A stretch of 43,753 nucleotides of DNA from a virus. The DNA is taken from IMG/VR virus record IMGVR_UViG_3300024255_000051, positions 1 through 43,753 of that record; one strand, written 5' to 3'. Positions 8,075 to 14,750 of the stretch are shown piece after piece. Below the pieces are notes generated by a model, which was given only the letters and a program-made list of their open reading frames with translations, made no database searches and was not told the DNA's origin. Positions within the stretch are counted from its first letter, which is position 1. Every line of letters starts with the position of its first letter. The position numbers were made by a program, and so were the translations under genes.

Positions 8075-8680
8075 ATGAGTTATTATATATACAAAACCCC
8101 GACACCTTATATTTTTATACATATACCTAAGACTGCCGGGCGTAGTATTACAAATGCATTATCATCAAAATATGACATAGAACTTATACCTAACAACGAT
8201 ACCGAAACTGACAATTATCATAGCACAATACATCATGCAAAACAACTAGTTGATACAAGCAAATATCATGTATTTTCAATTGTAAGAAATCCATACGATA
8301 GAGTTTGTAGTTATTTTAATTTTAGAAAAAGAAAAATTGAAACTGGAAAGATTAGCACAATAGAAGAAATTGAAGCAACAAAAAAAGGAATTGATTATTG
8401 GTTTGATGCGTATTCAAACAATAATTGGGAAGGTACATGGTTTGGTTGCTATAATAATCAAACAGAATGGATAGATGAAACAGTTCAAGTTATAAGATTT
8501 GAAGATATAAAATATATAAACTCAATGCCATTATTTGCAAATATAGATATGCCTAAAACAAAATATAATAAATCAGATAATCACAAATTACATTATCATA
8601 ATATTGTATCTAGCAAATTAAGAAAACGCATAGATCATGTTTATGAAAAAGATTTTGATATGTTCAAATATCAGTGGTAA
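8075..8680 (+). CDS. Sulfotransferase-like protein
   Basis: 201 residues. The two PAPS-binding elements of the sulfotransferase family are plain: a 5'-phosphosulfate loop FIHIPKTAGRSI at about 14-25 and a 3'-phosphate element SIVRNPYDRVCSYF at about 68-81. These proteins transfer sulfate from PAPS to sugars or other acceptors. The gene stands alone on the plus strand behind its own late promoter, and its last ten bases overlap the end of the opposing GT25 gene. Together with the glycosyltransferases around it, sulfation of a surface glycan is the simplest inference. No signal peptide, so a cytoplasmic enzyme. Confidence 0.85.
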   Translation: MSYYIYKTPTPYIFIHIPKTAGRSITNALSSKYDIELIPNNDTETDNYHSTIHHAKQLVDTSKYHVFSIVRNPYDRVCSYFNFRKRKIETGKISTIEEIEATKKGIDYWFDAYSNNNWEGTWFGCYNNQTEWIDETVQVIRFEDIKYINSMPLFANIDMPKTKYNKSDNHKLHYHNIVSSKLRKRIDHVYEKDFDMFKYQW

Positions 8681-9390
8681 TTTCTTGTAAGGCTTTCTGT
8701 TTTTATATTATCACCTAAAGAATAAAAAGGATGTAATCTTGCAACAGTGCATTCGGTAGTCTGCAATCTGTTTATGCCGCTGCCAATTTGTTGGTCTGCA
8801 GGCCTATGTCCTTTTCCGTGCCTATTCATTTTAATCCAATGTATTAATTTTTTTGCTGCATGTGGCTTTATAATGTAACTATAAGCACCTTTAAAGTATT
8901 CTGCACCAGTTCCAATTTTTAATGTATTCTTTGGTGCTGGATTTTTATAGTCAATTACACGTAATTTGCTTTTTATAGATTTGTCAACTGTTTGATTATA
9001 TTCTTTACTGTAAGGATCATAGCGATCTAATTTTAATATATCGTCAAATTGTTCTAATATATTATCTGGCAAAGGTCGTATAAAAAATCCATCATGCTCT
9101 AGTATAATTATAGGTCGATTAAGTTTAGCACATTTGTCCCAAAGATAATAATGACTAAAGAAACAACCAAGCACACCTGCTCTACCTTTTTTGATTGCTT
9201 TAGGAGGCCTTGGTACGCCTGATTTAATATATTCGTCGTTTGCATTTTTGCCATCAATTGCTTGAAAGTACTGTGCTGTTATACCATTAGCTTCTGCTGC
9301 AACTTTGCACTCATACGCCATATTACGTGAATGTTTGTTATTTTCTAATCTAATAATGTAAGCAGGAATTAAATGTTTGGCTTTCTTCAT
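8671..9390 (-). CDS. Glycosyltransferase family 25-like (LPS-type) protein
   Basis: 239 residues. Typical GT25 landmarks: IPAYIIRLENNKHSRNM at the start, YFQAIDG, then GCFFSHYYLWDKC at about 75-87 and IIILEHDGFF, where EHD (98-100) takes the place of the usual ED/DD metal motif. The C-terminal SYIIKPHAAKKLIHWI and PADQQIG stretches also fit. GT25 enzymes add galactose or similar sugars to lipooligosaccharide. The ATG overlaps the TGA of the FkbM gene, which is in turn coupled to uvsY, so this is the last gene of the recombination operon. Confidence 0.85.
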   Translation of the reverse strand: MKKAKHLIPAYIIRLENNKHSRNMAYECKVAAEANGITAQYFQAIDGKNANDEYIKSGVPRPPKAIKKGRAGVLGCFFSHYYLWDKCAKLNRPIIILEHDGFFIRPLPDNILEQFDDILKLDRYDPYSKEYNQTVDKSIKSKLRVIDYKNPAPKNTLKIGTGAEYFKGAYSYIIKPHAAKKLIHWIKMNRHGKGHRPADQQIGSGINRLQTTECTVARLHPFYSLGDNIKTESLTRNYH

Positions 9391-10007
9391 GCAGGAATAT
9401 AAATCCTTTCTTCCTCAATATTATGCTCAAACTTGTAACCGTGCTGTTTTAATAATGATTCTAATTGTTCTAATGTCCATCCATAACGTACAGCATTTTT
9501 TTCAAAATATTCTACTACAACAACTGGCTTACATGTTCGTATGGTTTGTATTGCACCTTGTAATGCAAATAATTCAAACCCTTCGATGTCTAAATGTATT
9601 AGACTACACACATTTAATCCCAAGTCATCAATCTGCAAGGTTGGAATAAATCCTGTTTTGCTTACATGAGTTTTACCTCTGTTAGCTTCTTTTATTTTTA
9701 AATTTACTAATTTGCGATCTTTACCGATACAACTTTGATATTTAAATACATTTGGTTCAGTAACATTTTGATTTAAACAGTAAAAGTTTAAAGGCTCGGG
9801 TTCAAACGTATATACATGCTGAAATTTTTCAGCATACATTTTAGTATACACACCCATGTTTCCGCCAGCTTGAACACAAACTTTTTTATCAGGTACAAAC
9901 TTACAAATTTGCTCTGGCAAATCAAAATGTGTCATCATGTAATTATAACATCTTGTATCGGTTTTTGGCCAAATATAATTACCTCTTGTTTCAGTAAAGT
10001 CTATCAT
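9387..10007 (-). CDS. FkbM-family methyltransferase
   Basis: 206 residues. SAM-dependent methyltransferase motifs: VCVQAGGNMGVYTKMYA (motif I, the usual GANIG drifted to AGGNMG, 47-52), YTFEPEP (68-72), and LIHLDIEGFELFALQGA with the family's DIEGxE. FkbM-type enzymes O-methylate sugars or other hydroxyls and are common beside capsule and LPS genes. Its ATG overlaps the uvsY stop (ATGA) and its own TGA overlaps the GT25 start, so three unrelated functions are translationally coupled. Cytoplasmic. Confidence 0.87.
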   Translation of the reverse strand: MIDFTETRGNYIWPKTDTRCYNYMMTHFDLPEQICKFVPDKKVCVQAGGNMGVYTKMYAEKFQHVYTFEPEPLNFYCLNQNVTEPNVFKYQSCIGKDRKLVNLKIKEANRGKTHVSKTGFIPTLQIDDLGLNVCSLIHLDIEGFELFALQGAIQTIRTCKPVVVVEYFEKNAVRYGWTLEQLESLLKQHGYKFEHNIEEERIYIPA

Positions 10008-10459
10008 AATGTCGCATCTTCCATTCCAGCAACACGTAATTTAACAATATTAGTAATTTGCCATTGCTTCTGATCAAGTGCTTTGAGAACACCTAGCCAT
10101 TTATTACGCATAAGTGCAAAGTCGTTGATAATCTTTTCGTAGTCGCAAACGTCTGCCTCACCGTCAACGTATTTTTCAACGTCACGGCTTGACAGAGCTC
10201 GCTGGTAGTTTTCTAAATATTTCTTGAAAAACGAACTGCGCAATCTACGCAGTTCGATATTTAAGTAGTTTAGGATTGCTTCAATTTCTTGTAGCTGATT
10301 AAAACGGTATTCAACAATGCCTGGCATTTGTGCAGCAGCACGTTCAACATTACCTACAAGTTTACACTCATTACGAGCAATTCCTAGTTCATGTTCAAAG
10401 TGTGCAACCGCCTCGGGTATCTTAGATATGTCACGTGATACTTCACTATACCAACCCAT
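10004..10459 (-). CDS. uvsY: UvsY-like recombination mediator
   Basis: 151 residues, close to the 137 of T4 UvsY. It is mostly helical and basic-acidic mixed, with the long central helix (Tyr- and Arg-rich, YFNQL to FFKKYLENYQRAL) and a C-terminal region KWLGVLKALDQKQWQI followed by IVKLRVAGMED, which lines up by eye with the T4 C-terminus. UvsY loads UvsX onto gp32-covered single-stranded DNA. The position after uvsX and one small gene supports the call. The start shares bases with the upstream stop (TGATG). Residue identity to T4 is low, so the call rests on length, pattern and position. Confidence 0.8.
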   Translation of the reverse strand: MGWYSEVSRDISKIPEAVAHFEHELGIARNECKLVGNVERAAAQMPGIVEYRFNQLQEIEAILNYLNIELRRLRSSFFKKYLENYQRALSSRDVEKYVDGEADVCDYEKIINDFALMRNKWLGVLKALDQKQWQITNIVKLRVAGMEDATL

Positions 10460-10689
10460 CAGTCATCCCATTCGTCGTTATAATTGTCCTCGTCAACATC
10501 GTCATCTAGATAATATGATATTGCTTGATCTAAATTATTTTCAGATCCTAAGCATTCTTTAAACGTAATATCATCAACCCCATAGTCTGCTAACAAGTCA
10601 ACAAACCTTTCTGCTGCTGTTTCAATATGTTTTTTATCTAAATAGTTTTTGAAGAGATTCCAAACATCTACTATTTGCTCATCGTTCAT
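10459..10689 (-). CDS. Small acidic protein between uvsX and uvsY
   Basis: 76 residues. The N-terminal 60 look helical (EQIVDVWNLFKNYLDKKHIETAAERFVDLL); the last 20 are nearly all Asp, Glu, Asn and Tyr. I associate this kind of small protein with uvsX in marine T4-like phages but know no function. It overlaps the end of uvsX by 11 bases and its TGA overlaps the uvsY ATG. A role in the UvsX-UvsY-gp32 complex or in late transcription would be guesswork. The acidic tail could contact gp32 or polymerase. Confidence 0.8.
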   Translation of the reverse strand: MNDEQIVDVWNLFKNYLDKKHIETAAERFVDLLADYGVDDITFKECLGSENNLDQAISYYLDDDVDEDNYNDEWDD

Positions 10690-11770
10690 CGATCATTGGC
10701 TCCTCGTCATGATCCACAACTTCTTCGGTTGCGTTAGCGATATTTACCATTTGTTCTTCTTTTGCTGGTAAATCTGCCATAACCATTTCGAGTAGTTCAC
10801 CTGTCCATTTCTTACGATATTCAAGTGTTTCTTCGCCATTACTATCAATGTACTTGTAGCGATTGCCTTGTTTCTCAAGCAAGCCTTTGCCTTCCAATAA
10901 ATCAAACATACCGGAATACGGATTCATGCCTGTTTCATATGGAATCTCAACTTGTACACCTTCAAAGGGTTTAGCGTAACGTGTTTTCATTACCTTACAC
11001 GCTGCTCTAATACCATGTACTTGTGATGTTTTGTTGCCGTCTGCATCTACTTTAAGTTTAAGTTTCTTCATAGCAACAACCATTGAACTCGCATACACAA
11101 AGCCTGAACCACCTGAGATCTTGTCATCTGGATCAAACATATCCTGAGATGCATATGTGTGGTTAGTAACGCACATACCTACATTGTAACTACCAAACAT
11201 ATTAACACAGTTAGTTACTAGTGCTTTTAGTGCCTTTGCTTTGCGACCAAAGTCACCTTTCATATCACCTGCTTCAAACTGACTAACTTCAGTTGGTGAC
11301 ATAAGCATGCCTAATGAGTCAACTACAAACAACACCTTAGGACGATCTTCTTCGTTCATACTACGATAGTCATCCATAAATGTACTAATAGTTTTAGCAA
11401 CATCGTCAATCATTGCCATGTTTAGTTTTAGTATTTTGTCGTCAGTTGTTTCGACGCCAAGTGCTTGTAACCAACTTTCGTCAAGTGCATTTTCGCTATC
11501 AATAAGAACAACAAAAATGCCTTGTTCTTGTGCTGCCTTAACAATGTTGCCGCTTACAATATATGATTTACCAGCACCGGACTCTCCGGCAAATACTGAT
11601 ACTTTACCAAGTGGAATACCTTTTTGAAAGTCTCCGCTCAGTAGGTAGTTAAGTGCAAAGTTGCCTGTGCTAATCCAGTCTTGCGGATCATTAAAGCCTG
11701 CGCTCATACCTTTAATTGATTTAGTTAAACTATTTCGAAACTTTGAAGGATCGAATGATTTAGTAGCCAT
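10679..11770 (-). CDS. uvsX: UvsX RecA-like recombinase
   Basis: 363 residues (T4 UvsX 391). Walker A GESGAGKS at 62-69, a second-strand acid in LIDSENALD, and Walker B VLFVVDSLGML around 147-156. The DNA-binding loop region and MKTRYAKPFEG follow as in the family. UvsX forms filaments on single-stranded DNA and catalyses strand invasion for recombination-dependent replication. Its ATG follows a TAGGAGAAAAC ribosome site, and a strong hairpin separates it from gene 32 upstream. The acidic C-terminus (EEVVDHDEEPMIDER) is normal for the family. Confidence 0.95.
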   Translation of the reverse strand: MATKSFDPSKFRNSLTKSIKGMSAGFNDPQDWISTGNFALNYLLSGDFQKGIPLGKVSVFAGESGAGKSYIVSGNIVKAAQEQGIFVVLIDSENALDESWLQALGVETTDDKILKLNMAMIDDVAKTISTFMDDYRSMNEEDRPKVLFVVDSLGMLMSPTEVSQFEAGDMKGDFGRKAKALKALVTNCVNMFGSYNVGMCVTNHTYASQDMFDPDDKISGGSGFVYASSMVVAMKKLKLKVDADGNKTSQVHGIRAACKVMKTRYAKPFEGVQVEIPYETGMNPYSGMFDLLEGKGLLEKQGNRYKYIDSNGEETLEYRKKWTGELLEMVMADLPAKEEQMVNIANATEEVVDHDEEPMIDER

Positions 11771-11795
11771 GTTTTCTCCTATCTAAAAAGCGTAA

Positions 11796-11813
11796 TGGGG
11801 GATTGCTCCCCCA
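11796..11813 (-). terminator. Hairpin between gene 32 and uvsX
   Basis: A perfect seven-pair stem TGGGGGA/TCCCCCA around a GCAA tetraloop (read leftwards) lies between the gene 32 stop and the uvsX ribosome site. The following bases are TTACGCTTTTTAG, a poor uridine run, so it may be an attenuator or RNA-stability stem that limits read-through into uvsX rather than a full terminator. Confidence 0.6.
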
Positions 11814-11823
11814 CTAAAGTTAA

Positions 11824-12810
11824 TTAACCTTGACGTGCTCTGATCATTGCTAAAATGTCTTGTGCGCCACCTTCTGCTGGTGCTGCTTCTACTGCCGGTG
11901 CTACCGGAGCAGGATCTTGCCAACCTGTATCAGTTGTAGCTTCGGCTACTGGTGCTGCTGGTGCTGCTGGTGCTGGTGCTGGTGCTGGTGCTCTATTTTG
12001 TGGATCACCTGTACGTGCTGCCATACCTGCAGGACGGAAGTAATTGCTCCAACGTTCTGGATCATATGCTTCACCGTCTACACTTGCTTCAAACATCTCA
12101 GTAAGTACTCTGAGTGCTGTTTCGTCTGGCTTTTTAGGCAGGAAGTCATTAAGGTTAAACAGCCCGTTTGTATTAACTGCTGCCATTTCCTGATCACTTA
12201 ATGGACGCTCTCTACGTGCCCAATTACTTGCGCCATAGTCTGCGTATCCACCTTTTGATCCTTTTGACAAACGGAAGTCTACACCAGCAGTATAATCTGT
12301 TGGTAGTTCTTCCATATCCGGATCCATAAGAGCCGCTTTAATCAATTGGAAAATTTGTGGACCAATAATAAACCTACGAATTGGATTCTCAGGTGTAGTA
12401 TCGTCTGTCAGTGGATTATCTGTTACAAAGCCTTGGAAGATGTACGAACGCTTCTTCCAGTATTTACGACCCATGTCTTCTAGACTTGCGTCTTTAAACC
12501 AACCACGTACTTCTGCTAGGATTGGACAACTCTCACCATACATTTCCATACATGGAACTTGTACTTGTACTGGACGTGAATCTGTCTCACCTTTAATACC
12601 AGCAAATGGTAATTTGATAACTAAACGTTCTTTCCAAAAGAAAGTGTTATCTGCATCGCCATCAGGTAAGAAACGAATAGTTGACTGTTCGCCTTCTTTC
12701 ATATTCCAAAATGGGTAAATGCTGTTGTCGCCTCCACCTGACGAACGATTGCCGCCTGTGTTTGCTTCTTGTTCTTTGAGCTTCGCTCGGATTTCTGCTA
12801 ATGATGCCAT
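11824..12810 (-). CDS. 32: gp32-like single-stranded DNA-binding protein
   Basis: 328 residues (T4 gp32 301). The basic N-terminal LAEIRAKLKEQ tract corresponds to the cooperative domain. The OB-fold core has IKLPFAGIKG and VPCMEMYGESCPIL, whose Cys87 and Cys95 lie where T4 gp32 has zinc ligands, although the full His-Cys3 set is not evident. SNWARRERPLSDQEMA is typical of marine homologues. Residues about 273-315 are a Pro/Ala-rich linker encoded by a GCT/GGT-like repeat tract (11938-11992), ending in the short tail QDILAMIRARQG. A strong AGGAGG ribosome site precedes the ATG. The leader has two promoters and inverted repeats (described separately). Confidence 0.93.
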   Translation of the reverse strand: MASLAEIRAKLKEQEANTGGNRSSGGGDNSIYPFWNMKEGEQSTIRFLPDGDADNTFFWKERLVIKLPFAGIKGETDSRPVQVQVPCMEMYGESCPILAEVRGWFKDASLEDMGRKYWKKRSYIFQGFVTDNPLTDDTTPENPIRRFIIGPQIFQLIKAALMDPDMEELPTDYTAGVDFRLSKGSKGGYADYGASNWARRERPLSDQEMAAVNTNGLFNLNDFLPKKPDETALRVLTEMFEASVDGEAYDPERWSNYFRPAGMAARTGDPQNRAPAPAPAPAAPAAPVAEATTDTGWQDPAPVAPAVEAAPAEGGAQDILAMIRARQG

Positions 12811-12844
12811 AGTTTAATGCCTCCTAATAGTGCCTATGATATTT

Positions 12845-12860
12845 GTAGCTACATTGCTAC
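12845..12860 (-). promoter_or_regulatory. Stem-loop in the gene 32 leader
   Basis: GTAGC AATGTA GCTAC (read leftwards), a five-pair stem with a six-base loop, lies 35-50 bases upstream of the gene 32 ATG. T4 gene 32 mRNA carries a leader pseudoknot where gp32 nucleates its own repression; this stem is at a suitable distance, but I cannot prove a pseudoknot by eye. Confidence 0.4.
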
Positions 12861-12880
12861 GTTTCTTGTTGTGCCTTTAA

Positions 12881-12910
12881 TGTGTAGTAGCACAGTTACT
12901 ATACTACACA
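12881..12910. repeat. Inverted repeat over the gene 32 promoter -10
   Basis: TGTGTAGTA (12881-12889) and TACTACACA (12902-12910) form a perfect nine-base inverted repeat with a 12-base centre. The right arm covers the -10 hexamer and the expected start point lies in the centre, the layout of a repressor operator. The palindrome could also be incidental. Confidence 0.5.
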
Positions 12911-12929
12911 ATTTATTTATCGTTGTCAA
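12901..12929 (-). promoter_or_regulatory. sigma70-type promoter of gene 32
   Basis: TTGACA (12924-12929) and TAGTAT (12901-12906), read leftwards, are separated by exactly 17 bases. The -35 is perfect and the -10 matches TATAAT at four of six positions. The -35 lies inside the last codons of the SGNH gene. Predicted start near 12894 gives a leader of about 84 bases before the gene 32 ATG. Confidence 0.75.
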
Positions 12930-13635
12930 GTGTTTTTTTATTTTTTTTACTACTGCTACTTACATTTAAAAATTTATTGATATTTGGTTGAGTGCCTTTG
13001 AGGAAAAACGATGCAAGTTGTCCGTACATTATTTTATGATTAGACTCGCACATATGATTAGGCAAATTAGCATTATCGTGTTCATCAACATTAATTAAGC
13101 TACTGTTTACAAAACAAAACTTTGTATCGTTGCATTCGACTATCTCGTTATCTAATTCGTTAAAGTTAGTATAGACTAATGTGTTTTGAAAATGTTTACT
13201 TAATAGTTTTAGTGTACTTACATATTTTAAAACTTCTAATTCTATATCAATGTCGTTAAAAATTAAATCTTTTTTAATATACTTATTGTACTGGTGATAA
13301 TCTTTAAATTCGTCAAGCATTCTCCATTGGGCCTTGCGTTCTAGATCACATATCAACGTTTTTATGTATGTTTGATGAAATGGAGTTTTATAAAAATTGT
13401 ACGGTTTTCTCATTGGATCACTAATAAAAAATAATAAATTAATATCTGCAAGATTTTCAGGTTCGTAATCTTTTACTTTGTCGTATAATAATTGCAGTTG
13501 TGTTGCAGGACCGCAACCGGTAATTGCATGATTCTCTACTTCAAATATTCTACGTATTTCTTTTGGCCATTGCCACCCTTGTGTGTTAGAAGGTTCTCCA
13601 TAGCTATCGCCAAATATCCAAAGTTTCTTACTCAT
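12913..13635 (-). CDS. SGNH-hydrolase-like protein, copy 2
   Basis: 240 residues. KLWIFGDSYGEPS holds the block I GDS nucleophile (GDSY at 9-12). ITGCGPATQLQLLY supplies the block II-like Gly. LPNHMCESNHKIMYGQLASFF offers a late His for block V. The catalytic Asn of block III is not obvious. SGNH enzymes are esterases or acetylxylan/acyl-transfer enzymes acting on glycans and lipids. It is paralogous to the upstream gene, with which it shares an ATGA overlap. The tail is Ser/Lys-rich (SSSSKKNKKTLDNDK). An O-acyl-glycan esterase is a reasonable inference; it might also be inactive. Confidence 0.68.
   Translation of the reverse strand: MSKKLWIFGDSYGEPSNTQGWQWPKEIRRIFEVENHAITGCGPATQLQLLYDKVKDYEPENLADINLLFFISDPMRKPYNFYKTPFHQTYIKTLICDLERKAQWRMLDEFKDYHQYNKYIKKDLIFNDIDIELEVLKYVSTLKLLSKHFQNTLVYTNFNELDNEIVECNDTKFCFVNSSLINVDEHDNANLPNHMCESNHKIMYGQLASFFLKGTQPNINKFLNVSSSSKKNKKTLDNDK
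12914..12921 (-). promoter_or_regulatory. Late octamer GATAAATA inside the gene 32 promoter spacer
   Basis: The late octamer lies between the -35 and -10 of the sigma70-type promoter, so early and late polymerases would compete for the same DNA. A dual-promoter arrangement would let gene 32 be made throughout infection. Confidence 0.55.
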
Positions 13636-14330
13636 AGTACATTCTTTCTAAACATATCTGTATTGATATTATGATGTTTGTTCATCCACCTTTCTATTTG
13701 TCCTAACATAACTTGGTGGTTTACAACATCTATATGATTATTTTTTAGTTTATCATCTTTATTTTCTTCTATACTAATGTCTACAAGACATTTTGCCACT
13801 ACTTGAAATTGTTTGTTATTGTACATATTGGTGTATTCTGGTAAGGGTTGAAATATAGGCCAAAAAATTGTTTTATTAAAAAATTTACTTAGTGTTTGAA
13901 CAGTAGAAAAAATTGCCAGTATTTTTAACTCATCAGTGTCACCGTCCATCTTGTGTGCTTGCTTTAAAAAATTGGCATGCATTCTTAGTTTTCTAACTTC
14001 TCTTGCAACTTGAGGATCAAGATTTGTACAATCGTTACTAATTATTCTTGGCAAAAGATAGTGTTGATATGGTTTTAAAAATTTCCAATGTTTACGCCCA
14101 GTATGAGACATTAAGAATAAACAATTGCTTTGTTTTAGTATTGCAGGATCAGATCCTTCAATTGTGCCTTTAAATTTATCAAGCATGTACATAGGACTAG
14201 TGCCTTTAACTGAAAAATTATGTACCTTGAATTTTTTTTCTAATTCTTTTACCCACTGGTATTCGCCAGCTGCTCCGTATCTATGTTCGGGATCAGCATA
14301 ACTATCTCCGTAAATATACAATCTATTCAT
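13632..14330 (-). CDS. SGNH-hydrolase-like protein, copy 1
   Basis: 232 residues. RLYIYGDSYADPEHRYG carries the GDS block (GDSY at 7-10). SVKGTSPMYMLDKF corresponds to block II, and HIDVVNHQVMLGQIERW to the His block. The order of elements matches the downstream paralogue closely (LFLMSHTGRKHWKFLKPYQH versus LFFISDPMRKPYNFYKTPFH), so the pair arose by duplication. The gene starts five bases after a late octamer with no ribosome site. The pair separates the structural genes from gene 32 and could be cargo aimed at acylated surface polymers. Confidence 0.7.
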   Translation of the reverse strand: MNRLYIYGDSYADPEHRYGAAGEYQWVKELEKKFKVHNFSVKGTSPMYMLDKFKGTIEGSDPAILKQSNCLFLMSHTGRKHWKFLKPYQHYLLPRIISNDCTNLDPQVAREVRKLRMHANFLKQAHKMDGDTDELKILAIFSTVQTLSKFFNKTIFWPIFQPLPEYTNMYNNKQFQVVAKCLVDISIEENKDDKLKNNHIDVVNHQVMLGQIERWMNKHHNINTDMFRKNVL

Positions 14331-14335
14331 ATGGG

Positions 14336-14343
14336 TATTTATT
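14336..14343 (-). promoter_or_regulatory. Late promoter AATAAATA, leaderless spacing
   Basis: Octamer read leftwards, then CCCAT and the ATG at 14330 (five-base gap). It overlaps the first unit of a 24-base tandem repeat. Confidence 0.7.
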
Positions 14344-14385
14344 TTAGGTTAAGCTGCTTGGTTTATTTTAGGTTAAGCTGCTTGG
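14338..14385. repeat. Perfect 24-bp tandem duplication
   Basis: Two identical 24-base units (14338-14361 and 14362-14385) share the core TTTTAGGTTAAGCTGCTTGG. Each unit, read leftwards, encodes the last residues QAA and stop of the 125-residue protein, so the second stop copy lies in the intergenic space next to the SGNH promoter. It looks like a recent slippage or recombination event. Confidence 0.9.
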
Positions 14386-14750
14386 GCAGTTTTTTGTTTA
14401 TATTCTAACCACGCTCTTTTAAATTGATTAAAAGATAAATCTACGTTGGTTTTTTGTACGCCTTTTATTATTAATTTGCCGCTTTCTTTAATTAGTTTTA
14501 CACCTAATATAACAGCTACAAACTCGGCCATTGCTATTGCTGCTGCTTTTCCAAATTTTGATGCTACTTCATCTAACTCGATGTAGCCGCTTTTGTATGC
14601 TCTAAATAATGATGTTACTTCTTTATATAATTTATATACTTCATAAATTGTCCAAGCAGCCATACCTGCTTTGAATAAAAATCCAATTGCTGGTACAAGA
14701 AGAGGAAAAGCTTCGTCTAATTTTTTGTTGTGTATTTCAGCAAAGCGCAT
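14373..14750 (-). CDS. Putative internal virion protein with prohead-protease-like N-terminus
   Basis: 125 residues. The N-terminus MRFAEIHNKKLDEAF resembles a capsid-targeting peptide of T4 internal proteins, with LDE before Ala fitting the gp21-type cleavage pattern (Leu/Ile-x-Glu). Two hydrophobic helices follow: FPLLVPAIGFLFKAGMAAW (15-35) and AAAIAMAEFVAVILGV (about 70-85), so membrane association after injection is possible. It sits right after the 751-residue virion protein and shares with the 315-residue protein the pattern Glu-Ala/Val-x-Pro-Leu-Leu then FLF and Lys-Ala-Gly. Function unknown. The end is duplicated by a 24-base tandem repeat. Confidence 0.72.
   Translation of the reverse strand: MRFAEIHNKKLDEAFPLLVPAIGFLFKAGMAAWTIYEVYKLYKEVTSLFRAYKSGYIELDEVASKFGKAAAIAMAEFVAVILGVKLIKESGKLIIKGVQKTNVDLSFNQFKRAWLEYKQKTAQAA

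Noticed and set aside
11938-11992. Short-repeat tract (GGTGCT-type units) that could suggest a regulatory repeat array
   Set aside because: It is in frame and encodes the Pro/Ala linker of gp32; low-complexity coding sequence explains it, and spacing is not CRISPR-like.
11860-12201. Plus-strand open frame with many Cys and Trp opposite gene 32
   Set aside because: It is the antisense shadow of the Ala/Pro-rich gp32 linker; no ribosome site or promoter, and gp32 is certain on the other strand.
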